Positions 25,401 to 38,768 are shown, numbered from the stretch's first letter. The stretch: DNA of 63,462 nt from Ectocarpus siliculosus (GCA_000310025.1 FN649744.1:472606-536067); one strand, 5' to 3'. The notes: a model not told the origin generated them from the letters alone. Translations and numbers: made by a program.

Positions 25401-28400
25401 TAATGCCGTCCCGGACACCTTTCTAGTTATCCATGGTTGTATGTCACTTGGTGTGACAGTATCCTTGCACTCCCCCCGACCAGCGAGTCGATGCTCTTTG
25501 TGTACTTTTTTTCTTTGTACGGTACGTCTTTGTTCGGATGCTGTTCTGATTTTCTTGGGACGATTGGTTGCCTGTGTGATGGCGGTTGTTGCGCTCTATC
25601 AGGATGGTACGAGTGCACCTCGGTTGGTGCTCGTGGATGCCGGCATGGTCGCAAAACTGTACGGCCACCAGCAGCGACACTTCGTTCGACTTCTGGTGAG
25701 TACATCTCGTACCGCACACTGTTGTCGTTCCTGTTATCACATCAAGCATCGTATTGACGTCTGTCACCGTTCCCATTCCTAGGGCGAACGAATTTCCATG
25801 GCCGCGAGCCAAATATTTTCCAAAAATGCATCGTGCAAATACATATATACCATATTGAAAAACAAACTAGAGAAGGGCCGGCAGAACTTCCCGCGTCAAG
25901 GCATTTCTATTTCTCTACAAGTCTCTACTCTCCCAGACGTTACGCCTGGCAAACCGAATCACCGCAGACGACGCTGAGAGCGCTGGTAAACGCAGCGTTC
26001 GCGGATGAGTGTTGCGTGCCGCCCTCATTCTTTTAGTCTGCACCAGGATGACTGCAAGGAATCAGCGGCTTGCGGCTGCCCCTTAGTCCCGTTGAAAACC
26101 CGTCACATTCTGTATCCTTGCCCAGCTGTTGTGGCGTGTGCTCCGATGGAGAGGCTGGAAAGTATCGGCGTGTCCTTGAACGTGAGGCTCGTCCCCAAGG
26201 TCAATGACCTCCCCATTTACGATGTTCCGCTGAATGCATATCTGGGTTTCTGGTGGCACCGAGATAGATAGATTGATGTTGGTCATGCCGTTCCGCTCGC
26301 AGACGTACGCAAACATCACGCTTTCTCTCATGTTCGTCCAGGAATGCTTGGGATCGGGGGACGGGATCGCCGCCGGCCAGGCCGTGTTGCAGTTTTCGAC
26401 GAAGCAGACCTGTGTAGGGGAACACGAGCAGGCGGCCTTTCTTGCGGAAATGGACAGCGTTTTCAAAGAGAAATGCAGGGGGTATCACACGGCAAGTACA
26501 CTGATTCGCACTGATTCGGAACGCGCGTTTTTTAGCCAAGAACGCTTATCGGTTTGCACTGTGTTGGATGACAGCGACGTTAATCTACGTTCATCGGACC
26601 CTGGACGCAAAATTGTATGTAAGGCTTTCGTGGCAGTGCTCCTCTTAGGTTTAGGACATGTTGGGGTTGTCAATGCTATCGAGATCAGGCAATCTTCAAT
26701 ATCGCCCGTCCTCTCGAGGACGCGTGGTCAATGGTCTAACCGCAAAGGTGTGCAAAACATACGAGTACGCCCCCCCCTCGTCTGCTTTTCCCAGAACGTG
26801 GATGTGGGGAACATCTTGCGGGGCGTCTTAACCTGCGTACGGCGGCACTCAGTGCGTGTGGATGTGGAATACGCCACGCTGATTCTCAATATATTGTGTC
26901 TCGACGGCATGAGCAAGGTACGTCGCACTCGGATGTGCATGTCTGAGACCCAATTCTCTTTCACCAGTAAGTGGTGGAGAAAGCACCAGACCACGGTAGG
27001 AGGGCGAGTCTTCCCGGGCTATCCACCCGGCTCCGAGAGGCAAACAAGAATTCATATTGTGCATACGTTTCAAAACATGCTATAGCAATGATGATTCGAA
27101 CACACCACGGAACGGCCCCTCAACCTCGGCCCACGCGGCACGAATTGATACCGATCGTTCTAGAACATGTGCTCCCGTGCTCTGACAGAGGGCGTGTGAA
27201 ACGTGTCGGTTAGGATAATGTTTCCACGAGGTTGGGGAGCGGTCGGAGCTTGCCTTCGGGTTGGATTCTGGAGTTGATCCCCTTCTCTCGCCTCTTTCGC
27301 GTCCCGCAACTGACACTTTTCCTACACCCGTCATTTGGACAAGCGAGCACATGCTGCAAAAGGTGTGGTCCCATGCCCTCTCTCCAGTAGACGCCTGTTT
27401 CCGCGTCTTGGTAGTGTTGGTCTAAATTAAGTGGTCAGTCTGCGAGACGACTGTCTGCCATTTTGCAATGTCGTTTTGTTCGGCTCAAGAGCAGAATGAT
27501 CAGTGTCGTTGCCACATGTTGCGTTTGAAACAAGTTTGTTTTTTTCGTTCCCGAACCGGGAGAATAGCGCAGCCGTTATCTCTTTAATAGCGTGCCTGGG
27601 GTTTGTGCACGACTGCCGAGATGAGTTTCATCTCCGAGCATTTTACCGTCTTCACATCAAACGTCAAACACCAAAAATGACGAAGTGGTAATATATGCAA
27701 GCGTTTGTTCGTGGTGATAGTGTCCTGTTGAAAGTGATCACTTGAACAGAAAGTTCAGTGACCCGTGGAGGCCGCTTCGCAACGATCTCCGACAGCAGTA
27801 TTTATTGCAGCGTTTTTGTTCCAGCCAGCACGGCTGCCAGGTTTTAGAGCGCTTGGGGCGTACCCAAGGGGCAACGGTAGTAGTACGATAGTCCAGTATC
27901 CATGCGCCACGAATCTTTGGCCTTTCTATGGTACAGGCCTCAGCATTTCAGTAGGCTGGCCTGGTGGGCAATCGACGGCATAATAGCGCTTCACGGCTTG
28001 TGCTTTGAGCCCTTCGCGGACAAATACGTCGGTCATGCTGTTTGCGACAATCGTAGTGTCTGTAGCGTGGGCCCATCTTTCCAACCGGTGGCGTTGTTGC
28101 CGTTGCGATCGACTGGTGCGAGGGTTAGGTGCGAACAAGGTTCTTCAAGATATTGAGGCGCCAATGGATGCCTGCGATGCGGGCAGGCAACGTGCGAAGC
28201 ACATCTGTACCGAAGCAAACGTACACTTTTCGTCCTTGTTCAACTTGTTGGCCGACAACCACCAAAGTTGGTTTTGTGGTACGAAGACCACCAAAGTCGG
28301 TATCCGCGTTCATTGATTGCTTTGAATCTTGGGCTATGTCTAAGCACCACGTGCGCCTTACGAACGAGTCACTATTTTTAATATCCTCCCGACAGGTGCT

Positions 28401-28707
28401 CCTGCCGACATACAACATCCTCGACGGGGCGCAATCACTGCTGGAGGCGCAAAAAGTCGGTCGCCGGTTGGTTGGAGGGTTCGGCGTGAAGACAATCTTA
28501 CCACGTGAGTTTAATGGGTCACGTCTAGACAGTGCTTTTATTGTACATAGAATATTTCGTTTTTTTGTGCTTCCGTTTTTCTTTCTCTGGTGGCAGTGAA
28601 TCGTTTCTCGCGCTTCCTTCGCAGGGATGTTCAGGAGGCTCGTCAGTGCATTACCGCGCATGCCCGGAACTCGACAAGCGAACGTGGCTCGTGTGCTCGA
28701 CGCCTGA
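16467..28707 (+). CDS. ABC1/ADCK (UbiB-type) atypical kinase, ADCK2-like, 16 exons
   Basis: Exons: 16467-16749, 17734-17931, 18741-18841, 20057-20221, 20929-20970, 21478-21570, 21763-21909, 23015-23128, 23474-23608, 24338-24457, 24777-24803, 25603-25695, 26342-26491, 26795-26917, 28396-28504, 28625-28707. They total 1,983 bp and 660 residues, with every phase matching. Family signatures appear in order: FIKWGQWSSTRPD (KxGQ motif), PIASGSIAQIH (Ala-rich loop), VVAVK (lysine), LLHADLHP|GNILV (catalytic loop, split by an intron) and LVDAGMV (metal site, DAG for DFG). The segment ECLGSGDGIAAG and the C-terminal LLPTYNILDGA agree best with the ADCK2-like clade as I remember it. The N-terminus has a signal-like hydrophobic segment (WILLLLVLTA), and a second hydrophobic segment (LLLVFLFPLLSAGLAY) precedes KxGQ. 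Relatives act in mitochondria or plastids in quinone/lipid metabolism. The intron after 26491 has a GC donor. The N-terminal two exons lack homology support but fit in phase. Confidence 0.88.
17049..17269. repeat. 54-bp imperfect inverted repeat with 113-bp spacer (MITE-like)
   Basis: The arms 17049-17102 and 17216-17269 match as reverse complements at about 51 of 54 positions (core GATAACACACCCCC). They lie in intron 1 of the kinase gene. No flanking duplication was recognised, so it may be a decayed MITE or an RNA-level hairpin. Confidence 0.85.
19262..19822 (-). other. Antisense open frame (187 codons) inside a kinase intron
   Basis: It lies wholly within the 18842-20056 intron, on the opposite strand. 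It lacks an ATG at its 5' end and shows no motif I know. The composition is mixed (for example ISSSEFVHPLDMSFLKAH), so it could be a fragment of an old mobile element. It could equally be chance. Confidence 0.15.
21083..21128. repeat. Degenerate TTAGGG-like interstitial repeat
   Basis: A run of imperfect telomere-type words (GGGTTAGG, GGTTAGGG, AGGGTT, TTAGGGTT) with G-rich spacing, in the kinase intron between exons 20929-20970 and 21478-21570. Confidence 0.7.
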
Positions 28708-30838
28708 AGTCACGAAAACTGACTCTTTTTCGCGGGGACGGGTTCCGCGATGACAAAGCCTGGCAAACCAATCCTGAAACCCATCAAAAACGACACGAAG
28801 GAAACATGGCGCCTTCATTTGCTCTTTTCCAGCAGGTCTTTAGCTTCCAACAGCAACTAGTTGGAACACGTCGCATGGCAAATACTCCCACAACCCCACT
28901 CATGGCACTCTTCAAAGCTTGCGACGTCGCCGCTGCTTGTGGTGTATCGGGCTCCAAAATACTTGCGCGATGCGTTGTGCGATTACACGCGCTGTACCTG
29001 CCCGTCAAGATTTACACCCCCTTTCAGGCATGTCGTCTTGCGTCACCCGCGGGAGGCTTGACACGCACGTCTCGGAGGAAGACCTCTCATGTTGGGGGTG
29101 TGTACGGCGTAGCTTTGTAACAATCGTTTGAGACTCCTTGCCTACCTCTCATTAACAAATTCTGCGCACACAGCCGGACTAACGTACCCGGACAGACAAG
29201 AGTTTTGTGTGTGTTCGAGTCACTTCCAAATTGGCAAGAGGCAGTTCAACACGTTGGTTTCAGTGCTCGGGTACATCTCCCTAAGCCCTCCTGTTTCCTC
29301 TCCCGCACAAAAAAGTCTCACTTGTGCGAACATGCTTGATGTACAGGTAGGTTTTCTTGGCGCTCTCGGGTATTAGGTTACCGAGAAACACAGAATATTC
29401 ACAGCAGTGGGCTCGTGGGAGACTGGTGTTTTTTTTGTGGACCTTGATGGACGGTGGACACGGCGTTTTTGCCATAATATTGCGTTGCCATGTTCATAGA
29501 ATATTTATATGTGCCTTGCTTGGGTTCGACCGTACTTGACGGCATATCCCGCCCCGCTCCGCTCTTTCCCCTCTCCACACCATGAGTCTTGACTTCACCG
29601 CACTCCACCCGTTTTCACTCCGTTTTCACCCCGTTTTCACTCCGTTTCACTTTCCCTAATCCTCTCCAATTCACTCTACCTCACCGCACGCCATCCCGTC
29701 ATCCCATCAAGCGGCCGTCTTCTCTCCCCCAAACAGAGGTGAACCGAACCACACGATCTTAACCAAACAACAGCGACCCCTAACAACTCCAAAGCACCGC
29801 GTCCGTGAAATCGTTCAACATCATGTTGGACCAATTCCGGTGAAAACATGGAACATGACCGGTGGAGTTGGTGAGAACTTTGGCCACGTGAGACTGTCCG
29901 GTTAGCCTTCCAGGACCACCCATATCAGTTAAGGAAATGAGGGAGTTTCTCCAATCAATGGCATGGAATGCCGTTCTCCCCCGCTCCGTTTTGGCTACGG
30001 GCGTCAATGGAGGAGACTTGCGGCATCTTATGCAATTGCCACATATGGGGCATCTCCTCGTTAGTTGATCCAGGTCGCTCGCCCGCGTGTACGGTTGTCT
30101 GGGGAGAAATAACACAGGCTGAGGCTGCTTGGAACCCATGGCGCTCTGAGGCACACGTTCTGCGCACACCATTGCACCAGCCCCGTTGCAATGCACCGGT
30201 ACATCCAGCCTCTCTAAATGAGTTACAAGGGCTCGGCTAAGACTAGAAGAACCGCCTCCACAAGGCAGTCCGTTCCTTCTTTCGTGGTCAGTGCATCATC
30301 AACGAGTTCATCCGGGCTCTGTACCCTCGATATTGCGGTGCAATCTTGTCGCCGGATGAAGAAACCTACCAGATCCACACCACAGCAAGTTAGAATCTCT
30401 CTCGCACAACACATTTGTGATCGTACACGAGACCCCCTTCACGGAAGCTGGGCCACGGTGCATGCCCAGCTAGCTGCCACACAATAATCTAGCGCGGCAC
30501 CCACGCGCTTGCCAACCGCAAAAATGTGTACCTCAAAACGAATGTTTCCTTTCGCTTCTTCGTGACACTTTCAGTCTTGTCGGTGATGAAGAACCCGGCT
30601 CTGCTACACAACCGTTGGAATTGCTGGGGGTACGGTCACGATTTTTTTGTCCAGAGCACTGCTTTCCCTTATCACGACTAAGTGCAGCGAATGATAGGGG
30701 CTTTTGGGGTGTACTGGTATCTGTTTGTCATGTTATGCCTTCGTCTCGAGGGCCAGTCTTCTGCATGCTCTGCCAGCCAACATCGTCTTGAGCAGGCTCC
30801 CGCCTCCTGCGGCACCCGACTCTACCGAGTGCGATTCA
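28708..30838. other. Intergenic region downstream of the kinase
   Basis: The frame of the last kinase exon region is open on past the chosen stop when read from a different acceptor (28597), but that reading has low homology value and was not used. A minus-strand frame 29780-30196 contains a cysteine cluster (CPICGNCIRC) and may be a mobile-element fragment. Another at 30223-30414 ends LVEAVLLVLAEPL. Nothing here is supported as a gene. Confidence 0.35.
29610..29651. repeat. Short tandem repeat of an 11-12 bp CGTTTTCACTC-like unit
   Basis: About four head-to-tail copies with small changes (CGTTTTCACTC, CGTTTTCACCC, CGTTTTCACTC, CGTTTCAC), within a pyrimidine-rich patch at 29590-29700. Confidence 0.75.
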
Positions 30839-31434
30839 CGTACTGTACCTGGCATTGTTCAGCGCTGAAGTTCCTATTCTACCCGCTCTTGGACGACTTT
30901 TCATTATTTTCATTTTTGCGTGGTCTGGCAGTTGCACGGGCTCTGAAATGTCGCCAAGACCGGAAGTTCCTGCGAAAGCTGAATCGGGACGCGAAGAAGG
31001 CCGCAAGAAATGCCAAGCGCGGCAGACCAGACTCGAGTCGACCACTACACAGCAACGAGGGCAATGGCATAGATAAACTTGAAGACCGTGCCGTGGGAAA
31101 TCCCGCTGCTGCTATTGTTTCTGCTGTGGAGTCGACGTCGACAGGCGTTCTGGACGCAGAGAGACGTCCTTCGTCACCACCAAATAATGGGGGAAATGGT
31201 GCCACATCACAGGGGCGGGGTTTGGAAGAGAACGGTGATGGTGGGCGCGACGGTGGTGTACAAGCGGTGACGGCGCCGCCGCCTGACACTAGTGCAAGTT
31301 CGAGTACGAGCAGGAGGACGAGCAGTATCGACAGATTGAGGGAGGAGCTAGAGCTCGGAGATAACGTGGGTTCGGAAATTCCACGCGGTACGGGCGGTCA
31401 TAGCGATACTGGGTCGGAACCAAAGTTGGACTAG
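30839..31434 (+). CDS. Probable 3'-terminal exon of an unrecognised gene, Lys/Arg-rich then Ser/Gly-rich
   Basis: The frame is open to a TAG at 31432-31434. After a likely acceptor (TGTTCAG at about 30860 or TGGCAG at about 30927) the protein is strongly basic (LKCRQDRKFLRKLNRDAKKA), then disordered (S, G, D, P), and ends with a coiled stretch DRLREELELGD. The start codon and upstream exons were not found. The antisense frame is also open, but it is Pro/Ser/Arg-rich and less natural. The product may be a nuclear or membrane-tail protein; no function can be given. Confidence 0.35.
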
Positions 31435-34111
31435 CGAGGCGAGGAGAGGGGTTATGTCTGGCCGCGAACGAGGTATCGAGATATGGATTCGCGTGTCAAG
31501 GTGGACTATCGTGACTGATGACCAGGCTTGTGTTGGAAGATGCGCCAATGATTGTCGAGCCCAAACTCACTCACGGGTCAAGCCTTTGCTTCTCCTGTGC
31601 AATGCCTACCTACCCACGGTTGCACCATCGTGGGCGGCGGTATTAGTTCTTCTATTTCGAAGTTGAGCCGTCAACCACCAGGTTCATGTCGTTGTCGCCC
31701 CTTGCATACGAGCGAGCCTATCCCTAAGTCCTGAAGCAAGGATGAGGATGCGGCTTGGATCACGAGCTCCCCCGCTACTGGTGCGTAGCCTCGTATGCTG
31801 GCTAACAATATTCTCCAGCATCCGCGTGGTATTTATGGAGGTGCAACAACCCGGAAGCCCCATGGTGGTCTTGAATACTTTACACCTGCGATTGTGCCGA
31901 TGGCGCTCTTGCCTAACCCGAGGCTCGCGTTTCTTTTTTCTGCCGACTTGTGCGTGTGGGTTGGGGTATAAGCTCTGTTTTGTCAAAGAACTTGAAACCT
32001 ACGTTCAACGGCCACGTTTTCTAGTGTCGTGAGGGCACCGTAGGAGTCCAAGTTTGAGCACTTTGGTGAACATGGTTCGACCTACTACATAAGTGTTGGA
32101 TCAGTACGGACATATGAAGGTACTGGGTAGAGAGAGATCGGAACGGTTTTAAACGTGAAGACAACCACAACACCACCAATACTGTAGATCTGGTTCGAAA
32201 AGTCTGGTTAGGGAGATCGGCTGGCAGGTAGAAATGTGCCGTTACCCGTGAGTTGTGAAGAGCTTACGATATCATCGTATCGCCAGGAGTACGGGGGTGT
32301 ATGGTGAGGGTTTGTGATGTTGAAATTGAATGCAGTATGTGGGAGTCCCTCGTTCTCCCACGCATCGCCCCGCGTGTGGTTCTCTCTCTCCCGTGGTGGC
32401 GGTGGATAATAATAATAGTGCAATGTGGGTTGGGGTGATTCGGTTCTTGGCTCTCTTCTCGGGGTACTTGCCGTAGCTGACTTGGTTTTCAAGATGTGCA
32501 CTTGTCTCCTCATCTATTGCAGTCGGTTCTCTAAAAGTGATGTTCCCCACCTCGTTATGTGTAGATCATCTTGTTGTTACCATGCATGGTGGACGGACGG
32601 CTGCTAAACATAAAAGTCTACAAGGGGGCTCCGCTCGCCCCCCCTGGGGCGCGGCGAGGGTGAGGGCGCGAGACATCCCGGGGTAGGCCACTATGTTTCA
32701 GGCCAGCCTTGCTTGGACGACAACCCGATCGAACCAAAAATGTGCGATATTTATTGAGATGTTTCGTTTATAGCCGCCTGTGGTGAGAGAACCTTTGTCT
32801 ATGCTAGAAATAGAGAGGCACCCTTGGCTGGGAGCTCGGAAACGCGAGGAGCGTCGAAGCACGGACCTCCTGAGAGCAAGTCGTAGATAAGTTTATGGAG
32901 GACAACAAGGAACCTGACCGACCGGCGCTGGCGGAGAGGCTATCCTTCTGAAATATTCTATGCATACCATGCATCACAACTCTACTTTATAATTTTCCTG
33001 CCTGTGCGAAGACCTTCAAGTTCGAACATATCTGTTTTCATTTTGGTCCCCGATCGTTCAGAAGTCTACAGAGTCGTGTACATCTTTGGTGTGGTGGTTA
33101 CATGATGTACAAGTCAAATTTCCCTATAACTTGGTTTCTGAAAAAACGCCGGCTTCGAGAAGACAAAGAGGCCCCTCTCGTGGCGTTGAGGTAAAGAAGT
33201 GAATGATGATGCCTGGACGGGAGCTTGGAGCTGGGAGCCTGGGTTCCTGGACATCTGGCTGGATGCCTCGAGCTGGGATCCGTGGGCGTAGCATTTTCCG
33301 GGGGACCTGTGGGGTGTAGACATGCCTAAGCCCCACCTCGGATCGATGTCTGCGTGGCCCCCATCGGCCCCCAAAGCAAGTCAAACGTGCGTCTTACTAT
33401 CCTTCCTCACGATCTCTCGCAGGTGTTGCCCTTGCCCTACCACAACTGCCACAACACGCTGTTGTGTGTGGCTTTGAAGGCTATTTCTGGCTGATGCTCA
33501 GGTTGTGCCCCTTTCGCGCGTGTGTATATATGTAACGATACCACTCCTGCCCCCGAGCCACGACCAAGACGGGAATAGAGCAGGTGCGCGTCCAACAGCC
33601 GTCACACCTTGTTGGAGTGCTGTAGAGGCACTACAGCAGTACCTCGGTGTTTGGACCAGTCGTGTGTAGTGCATTTCCTGGTGTTTTCGTGTGATGTGCG
33701 TGTGTTTGTTGAAGGACTCGGAGGAGGCAAAATTGGGGGGGTGGCATGTACCGTATAACGAGTGTTTCCCGAGTGTGCGGCGTGCTCCCCGGACCGAGGT
33801 CTCCTTGCAGGCATCCTCATGTTGGCGCGGCATGCTGTCAGTTGCGGTCGGCTTACCCTTGCCATCTACCTGTGTTCGGTGTCGAAGGCCATATTCAAAC
33901 TGGTGGGGTATTCATGCATTTCCATATGTGCCCGTACGACAAACACAGCCAGCTGCACTGTGTGACTGGTGTTGGTCCTGCTCGACGATCTCATCGTTGT
34001 ACAGTAGTTGTACTGCTGTACTGTAGTCCGCTACACAACTTGCTTTCGTGGCATGCACTCGCATCTCTTCCTGCGTCTGCCCCGTTGTTGCCTCTTGCCG
34101 CCTTACGGCAG
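31435..34111. other. No gene identified
   Basis: A short ATG exon candidate at 31454 (MSGRER, donor GTATCG) and an exon-like stretch after TCTCGCAG at about 33420 (VLPLPYHNCHNTLLC) could be 5' exons of the gene that follows. Phases could not be tied together. Direct repeats of GGGAGC-TGG words occur at about 33220-33290. Nothing else is supported. Confidence 0.3.
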
Positions 34112-37100
34112 GTTTTGGCTTTCCTGCTTGGAAGAGCGCTGACAGAGGATCACGATAGGACGCGACCAGATTTACAGAACTCTGCCAAAACTCCCTCCCC
34201 CCGTATCCTACTGCCCGAAGAACGCCAATTGGCGAGGTGAGCGCGTTATTAATGGTAATATTAGCCTGTTGCTGAGCGCTTTGATTCCGTTGTTTGGATA
34301 CAAATTGCAGGTGATTGTTGTCTTTGTTGTTGTCGTCGTCGTCCTTTCAGATCTCTATCCGCTACCTCCTGACATTCGTAATGGCCGCACCGACGCGGCG
34401 AGTGGGATTGTGCTATTGGACGGGTAAAGAAAAGATGTTGACTTCGATCGCATGTCTGAATATTTCGGGATCTTCGTAGTAGGTTGTGGGGAAGGCGGCA
34501 GCATTCCTTGTGTCAATCAAAGGATTTGAACCACGTGCGAGAATGTGCATCATTTTTTTTGCTTAGCATCTGTTGGCGAGATTTCACACCGTTTTAAAGG
34601 TGAACATGTTGCATTGGTTCGATCCGGGAAAAAGGCGGGGCCGAGGATGGCATGCTCCCTGTTAAGGTTGAATTTGTGAAGAGTTCCAGTATCTGTCACA
34701 CCAAGCGACTGCGGAACGCAGGATAGACCTCCCTCCCTTGGTGCCGGCCACCTTTGTCACGAATGGTGTCGCGTGTTCCTGATGATTGGTGAGATTTATT
34801 TGTTGATGGTGACGCGTGAAGCCCTGAATGCCCGAATGCGATCATGTAACTGTCAATAACCCCCAGCTACTGTTGCTGTCGTACATAGCGTTTCGTCTTG
34901 GCGTTGCCACCGCCTGCACTGTCGTCCCAAATTAACATCTCCGACCTCATTGCCACATCCAACCTCTACTACACGGCGGCGGCTGGTTGCCGCTCCTGTC
35001 TCTTCCAGGTGCTGGTGGATCATGACCAAGCCATCGCCGTTGACCGCTGCTTCCACGGTTCTGGGCCTGCGCATGAGGCTTGCTCTGGCGGGTCTCATGG
35101 TGGCAGTCTTGCGGACAGGGTGTGCGTTTTGCCTGCACACTGGACACCTGAATTGCAACAGCGACGGCAAAGGCAGTGTCACTCACTGCGTTGGCCTCAC
35201 CCGCAGAGGCGTGTATGGCCGCGCGAAGGCACTCTCACGATCAAAGACGCGGCGACGAATGCTTCGAGCAAGCTGGGCCGAAGAACGTCTGTCCGGCCAC
35301 GCCCGTCGAATCGACAATGCCCTCGAACATGTACCTGAGCATGAGCATGAGCATCGGGACGCAACGGTCGTGGCTGGACCCTTGGTGAGACGTCGAAGCC
35401 GCCGCGTTTTCGAAACAGGGAACATGGGAATGGCTACGGTCGTGGAGGGCGACCGACCTCCGGTGATGCCGTCCGTGGGCATCAGCATGGCGGGAGCATT
35501 GCCGTACCCATCTTCCGCCGCTGTCTACTCGATTTCCATGCACACGGCTCAGGTGAGGCGGAGCAAGTTCTGGCCCTTCGTCCTATTGTTTAGTCCGGTC
35601 TGCTTGACAGTTGACAACAGTTGCTGCAGCAAACATTGCCGCGTGGTTTGCTTTTCATTATGTCCGACTTGTAACATTCCTGTGGCACCGGTTGCTACGA
35701 CGTAATTCTGTCGAATATAAGGTTCTAGTGACAAAAAAACGTGCTCGTCTGCATGTTGCCATTTTTTTGTTTTTTTTCAGGGGCCCGCCAAACCGAAAAT
35801 GCAGCTTTTGTACACCAACGACAAAGTCGCGAACGCCTCAGAGACCAGTGATTTGGAAGTATGTCCCGAGGATAGCAATATATTAGTCGACGCCGCAAGT
35901 CTCGTATCACCGTTGTGGTGTCAAGTTCGTCGTTGCAGGCCCAGAAGGCGCTCTTGCACAACCCAATTCTTGTCTCCCGCCGGCGGAGGAATGCTGTATT
36001 CCACATCTCCTGTGATGTTCCACATCTACTGGAACGTTTCCATGTCTACGTTTCTATCGTTGAAGCGGTTTCGACTCTTCTCGTAAACGGGCTTCCCCGT
36101 CAAGACCCGCCTTCGCAAGATTCATCGGCCTCAACTCCGTTTTTTTTGGTATATGTTGCACGTGCTGCGTTGCTAAAATATCCAAACCCGCGCTCCGCTG
36201 TCGACACTACTGGCGCACGAAAAATCCAATAATTTGACACGAGTGTACTGTTGTCGACGAGCAATTGCTAGACAGTAGATGTGGTTATTCCAGCGGCAAA
36301 ATGCTAATCCTAGGGATTCAGTTTTGCGAGACAAACTTCTTGAACAGGAATGCACCCATCTTCTGGGTCCCGAGGCAGTCCGGCCGAGGACAGACACGAA
36401 GATGGGCAAGAACAGAGGTGGCGCTAAGGCCAGCAACGGTGGGAGTGGGGGAGAGGGAGGGGGGGAGAAGGGCGCGAACAAGGGCGGCGGGGGTGGGGAT
36501 GGGGGCGGCGGAGGGCAGCGGGGGAATAATGGTGAGCCTGAGAGGAACGCTGGACCCCCGCTGGATGTGGCAATACTAATATTGCAGCTTCTAGCACAGC
36601 TTGGTCACCCTTGTGCTTGCACTGTTTCACGTGCACTGTTTGTCTTGCGTCATGTATTCCTGTCTCTAGGTCTGTCTTCCACCGCCGATTGTTGGTTGGA
36701 ATTGTGAGAGATAAAAGCCCGACACGGTAGCCATGCCCGGTGCTCGGTGGTATTGTTTGTGGTGTCGTTGGCGCATGACGTTGATCCTGCGTTTCGTGGG
36801 AAGGTATCGCAGGAAAAATCGTCACTGTTCATGTCTTGAAACTACAGCGGTCGGCCGTGCCAGAGGTTTTATGTTTGATGTATTGCTCGCAGCCGATATT
36901 TGCTCTCTTTGTGGTGTTTGGGGAGTAATTTCGTCATCCTTTCTTTCTTGCGTGATGCACGACTCTGAGGCGCTTCCAGGTTGTTCACGTGTCACTGAGA
37001 TTGTTTGTGCCCGTTGGAACTCGCCACCTCCTCCCCCACCCCAAGGAAGAAGTCACATCTCTATATCATGCATGTTATTATAAGTCAAGATTTTTAGGTG

Positions 37101-38501
37101 GACACGTGTTTGCGTTGCCGCCTTGTAGGTTCTTCCTTGTCACACTTTGCGAGTGTGCCGCCCTGCTCGGTTTTAACCTCGTGGAATGCTACTTGCAGCG
37201 GGATGATGAGTTGGTTCGGTGGTACAGCGTCGATATCTGTCTCACCTGCTTCCTTTGCTCGTGGGTGGTGGCAGCGAAGAGCCACTCCTTTTGCCCCGCA
37301 TGTACGTTTTAGTATCGGAGATGCAAGTACACCGCGCATGGTTTATGCTCATTTCTGGGGCGGCGAGTCTTCGGCAAGCGTTATTTGTGGCCAGCAGCAG
37401 GCAGTAGCCCTCACCTTCGGGTGTTGACACTTTTGACGCAGGGCCCGAAGGCGACAGTGTTGTTGTGGTTGCCGGCAACAGCACCGAGTCCCTGAGGCTG
37501 GAGGATGGCGTGGAAATCGACAAGGAACTTGTCAGTCGGTCGCCTCTGTTGAGGACCATAGCACCGGTGTTGAGATTTTTTCGATCCAGAGCAGGTGAGT
37601 CTGTTTTGATGTTAAGTTAACCGAGACAACCGATTCCAGTTGAGTCAGTACCGTCACGTGAGCTCTATTGGGTCAGCTGGGCCTTGTAACTTTGGAGTAT
37701 TTGTCGACATGCATCGCGAGGCCTCATGATTTGTGCCAACTCATACTGTCATACGTAGTGCTTTTCTGAGTCGACGCAGTTCTTCGACGTTCTTGGTTTA
37801 CTCGATCTACCGTCTGTTTTACGCTTGCGCGCGAGATTGGCACGTTCCCTCAGAAGGTGTCGTACATGTGGCGACCATGACTCTAACCGGAGCTTTTCGC
37901 CTTGTGCGTTTGGATCGTTTCTATCAACAACAGGACTATACGGGATGATGCTCGGTTACGTCGTTTTCACGTTGTCTCAACACATCTCGCCCGTGTTCGT
38001 AGGGATGTCCCTCCTCACCGCCATCGGCCCGTGAGTTTTTTCATTAGTCGAGATTTTTGGACTGACACGCTACAATTGGATATACACCCTCACTTGTTTG
38101 CGTCGAAGCCAATTGAGTCTGTAGCTGTGAACAGACGAAAAGGGCGTCCCATGCATTTCGTTGACGCGTTGGTTGTTGGAGTTCAGCCTTGTCGCAGTTG
38201 CGTCTTCTTTGATCTGATCGCCGCTAGCTCGCTCGCAAACAATCCCAGCAAGTGTGGGTTGCATTGCTTCGAAGTTCGACTCTGAACGCTCTCGCACCCT
38301 GTTTTGTGCTTTAGTGGATGGAGTTCTTGTGGCTAGCGTTTGGCCACTTTTGGGGGCATATTTGACGTATTTGTCTTCGTCACGTTTTGTTTTGTTTGTT
38401 AAATTCTCAGGAGACCGGCACGGAAGGTGCTCGTGCTGGCGACGCAAAGTTTGTCGGTGTTAACGGTTGCCAGCTACCTTCAAGATCAATTCCGACACCA
38501 G
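34112..38501 (+). CDS. Exon chain for an unrecognised membrane protein; may be the 5' part of the SDR gene
   Basis: Well-formed plus-strand exons: 34112-34236, 34351-34423, an unresolved exon ending at 35552, then 35781-35858, 36294-36417, 37442-37594, 37934-38030 and 38411-38501. From 35781 on, all phases agree (0, 0, 1, 1, 2, 0). The last part has an acidic and polar segment (DSVVVVAGNSTESLRLEDGV), then RTIAPVLRFFRSRAG. Two hydrophobic stretches follow, the first LYGMMLGYVVFTLSQHISP and the second VLVLATQSLSVLTVASYL. The 34.1-35.6 kb exons do not join in phase, so the gene start is unknown. The next good exon (38769) needs phase 2 but 38501 leaves phase 0. Either a micro-exon is missing or this is a separate gene. 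The family is not recognised. Confidence 0.45.
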
Positions 38502-38768
38502 GTCAGCTGTTCCCCCCTTTGCGGTCTCATGCTGCGCCGCCGTCCCGGTATACTGACAACCAAACACGCAAGAAATTTCAGATCTCTTCCTAGTAGAACC
38601 GTTTTGCGTATGTCAAGGCAGAATTTCGAGGATAGTCCAATAAGAACGATTGCACGACATGGCCGTTTGCTCACCGTCAAGACCCTGCAAAGAGATTCTG
38701 GCTTTAGAACACCGGGTGATTACGTGATGACGGTTGCACTGCCTTGGACTTCGGAGGCGACGGCGCAG

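Noticed and set aside
28597-29120. Longer last exon of the ABC1 kinase (acceptor at 28596)
   Set aside because: The acceptor at 28624 gives RMFRRLVSALPRM and a stop where the family ends; the longer reading gives unrelated sequence.
34950-35705. A 251-codon plus-strand frame as a single exon
   Set aside because: Three plus frames and minus frames compete here; only its end (donor at 35553) joins in phase to the next good exon, so its full extent is not claimed.
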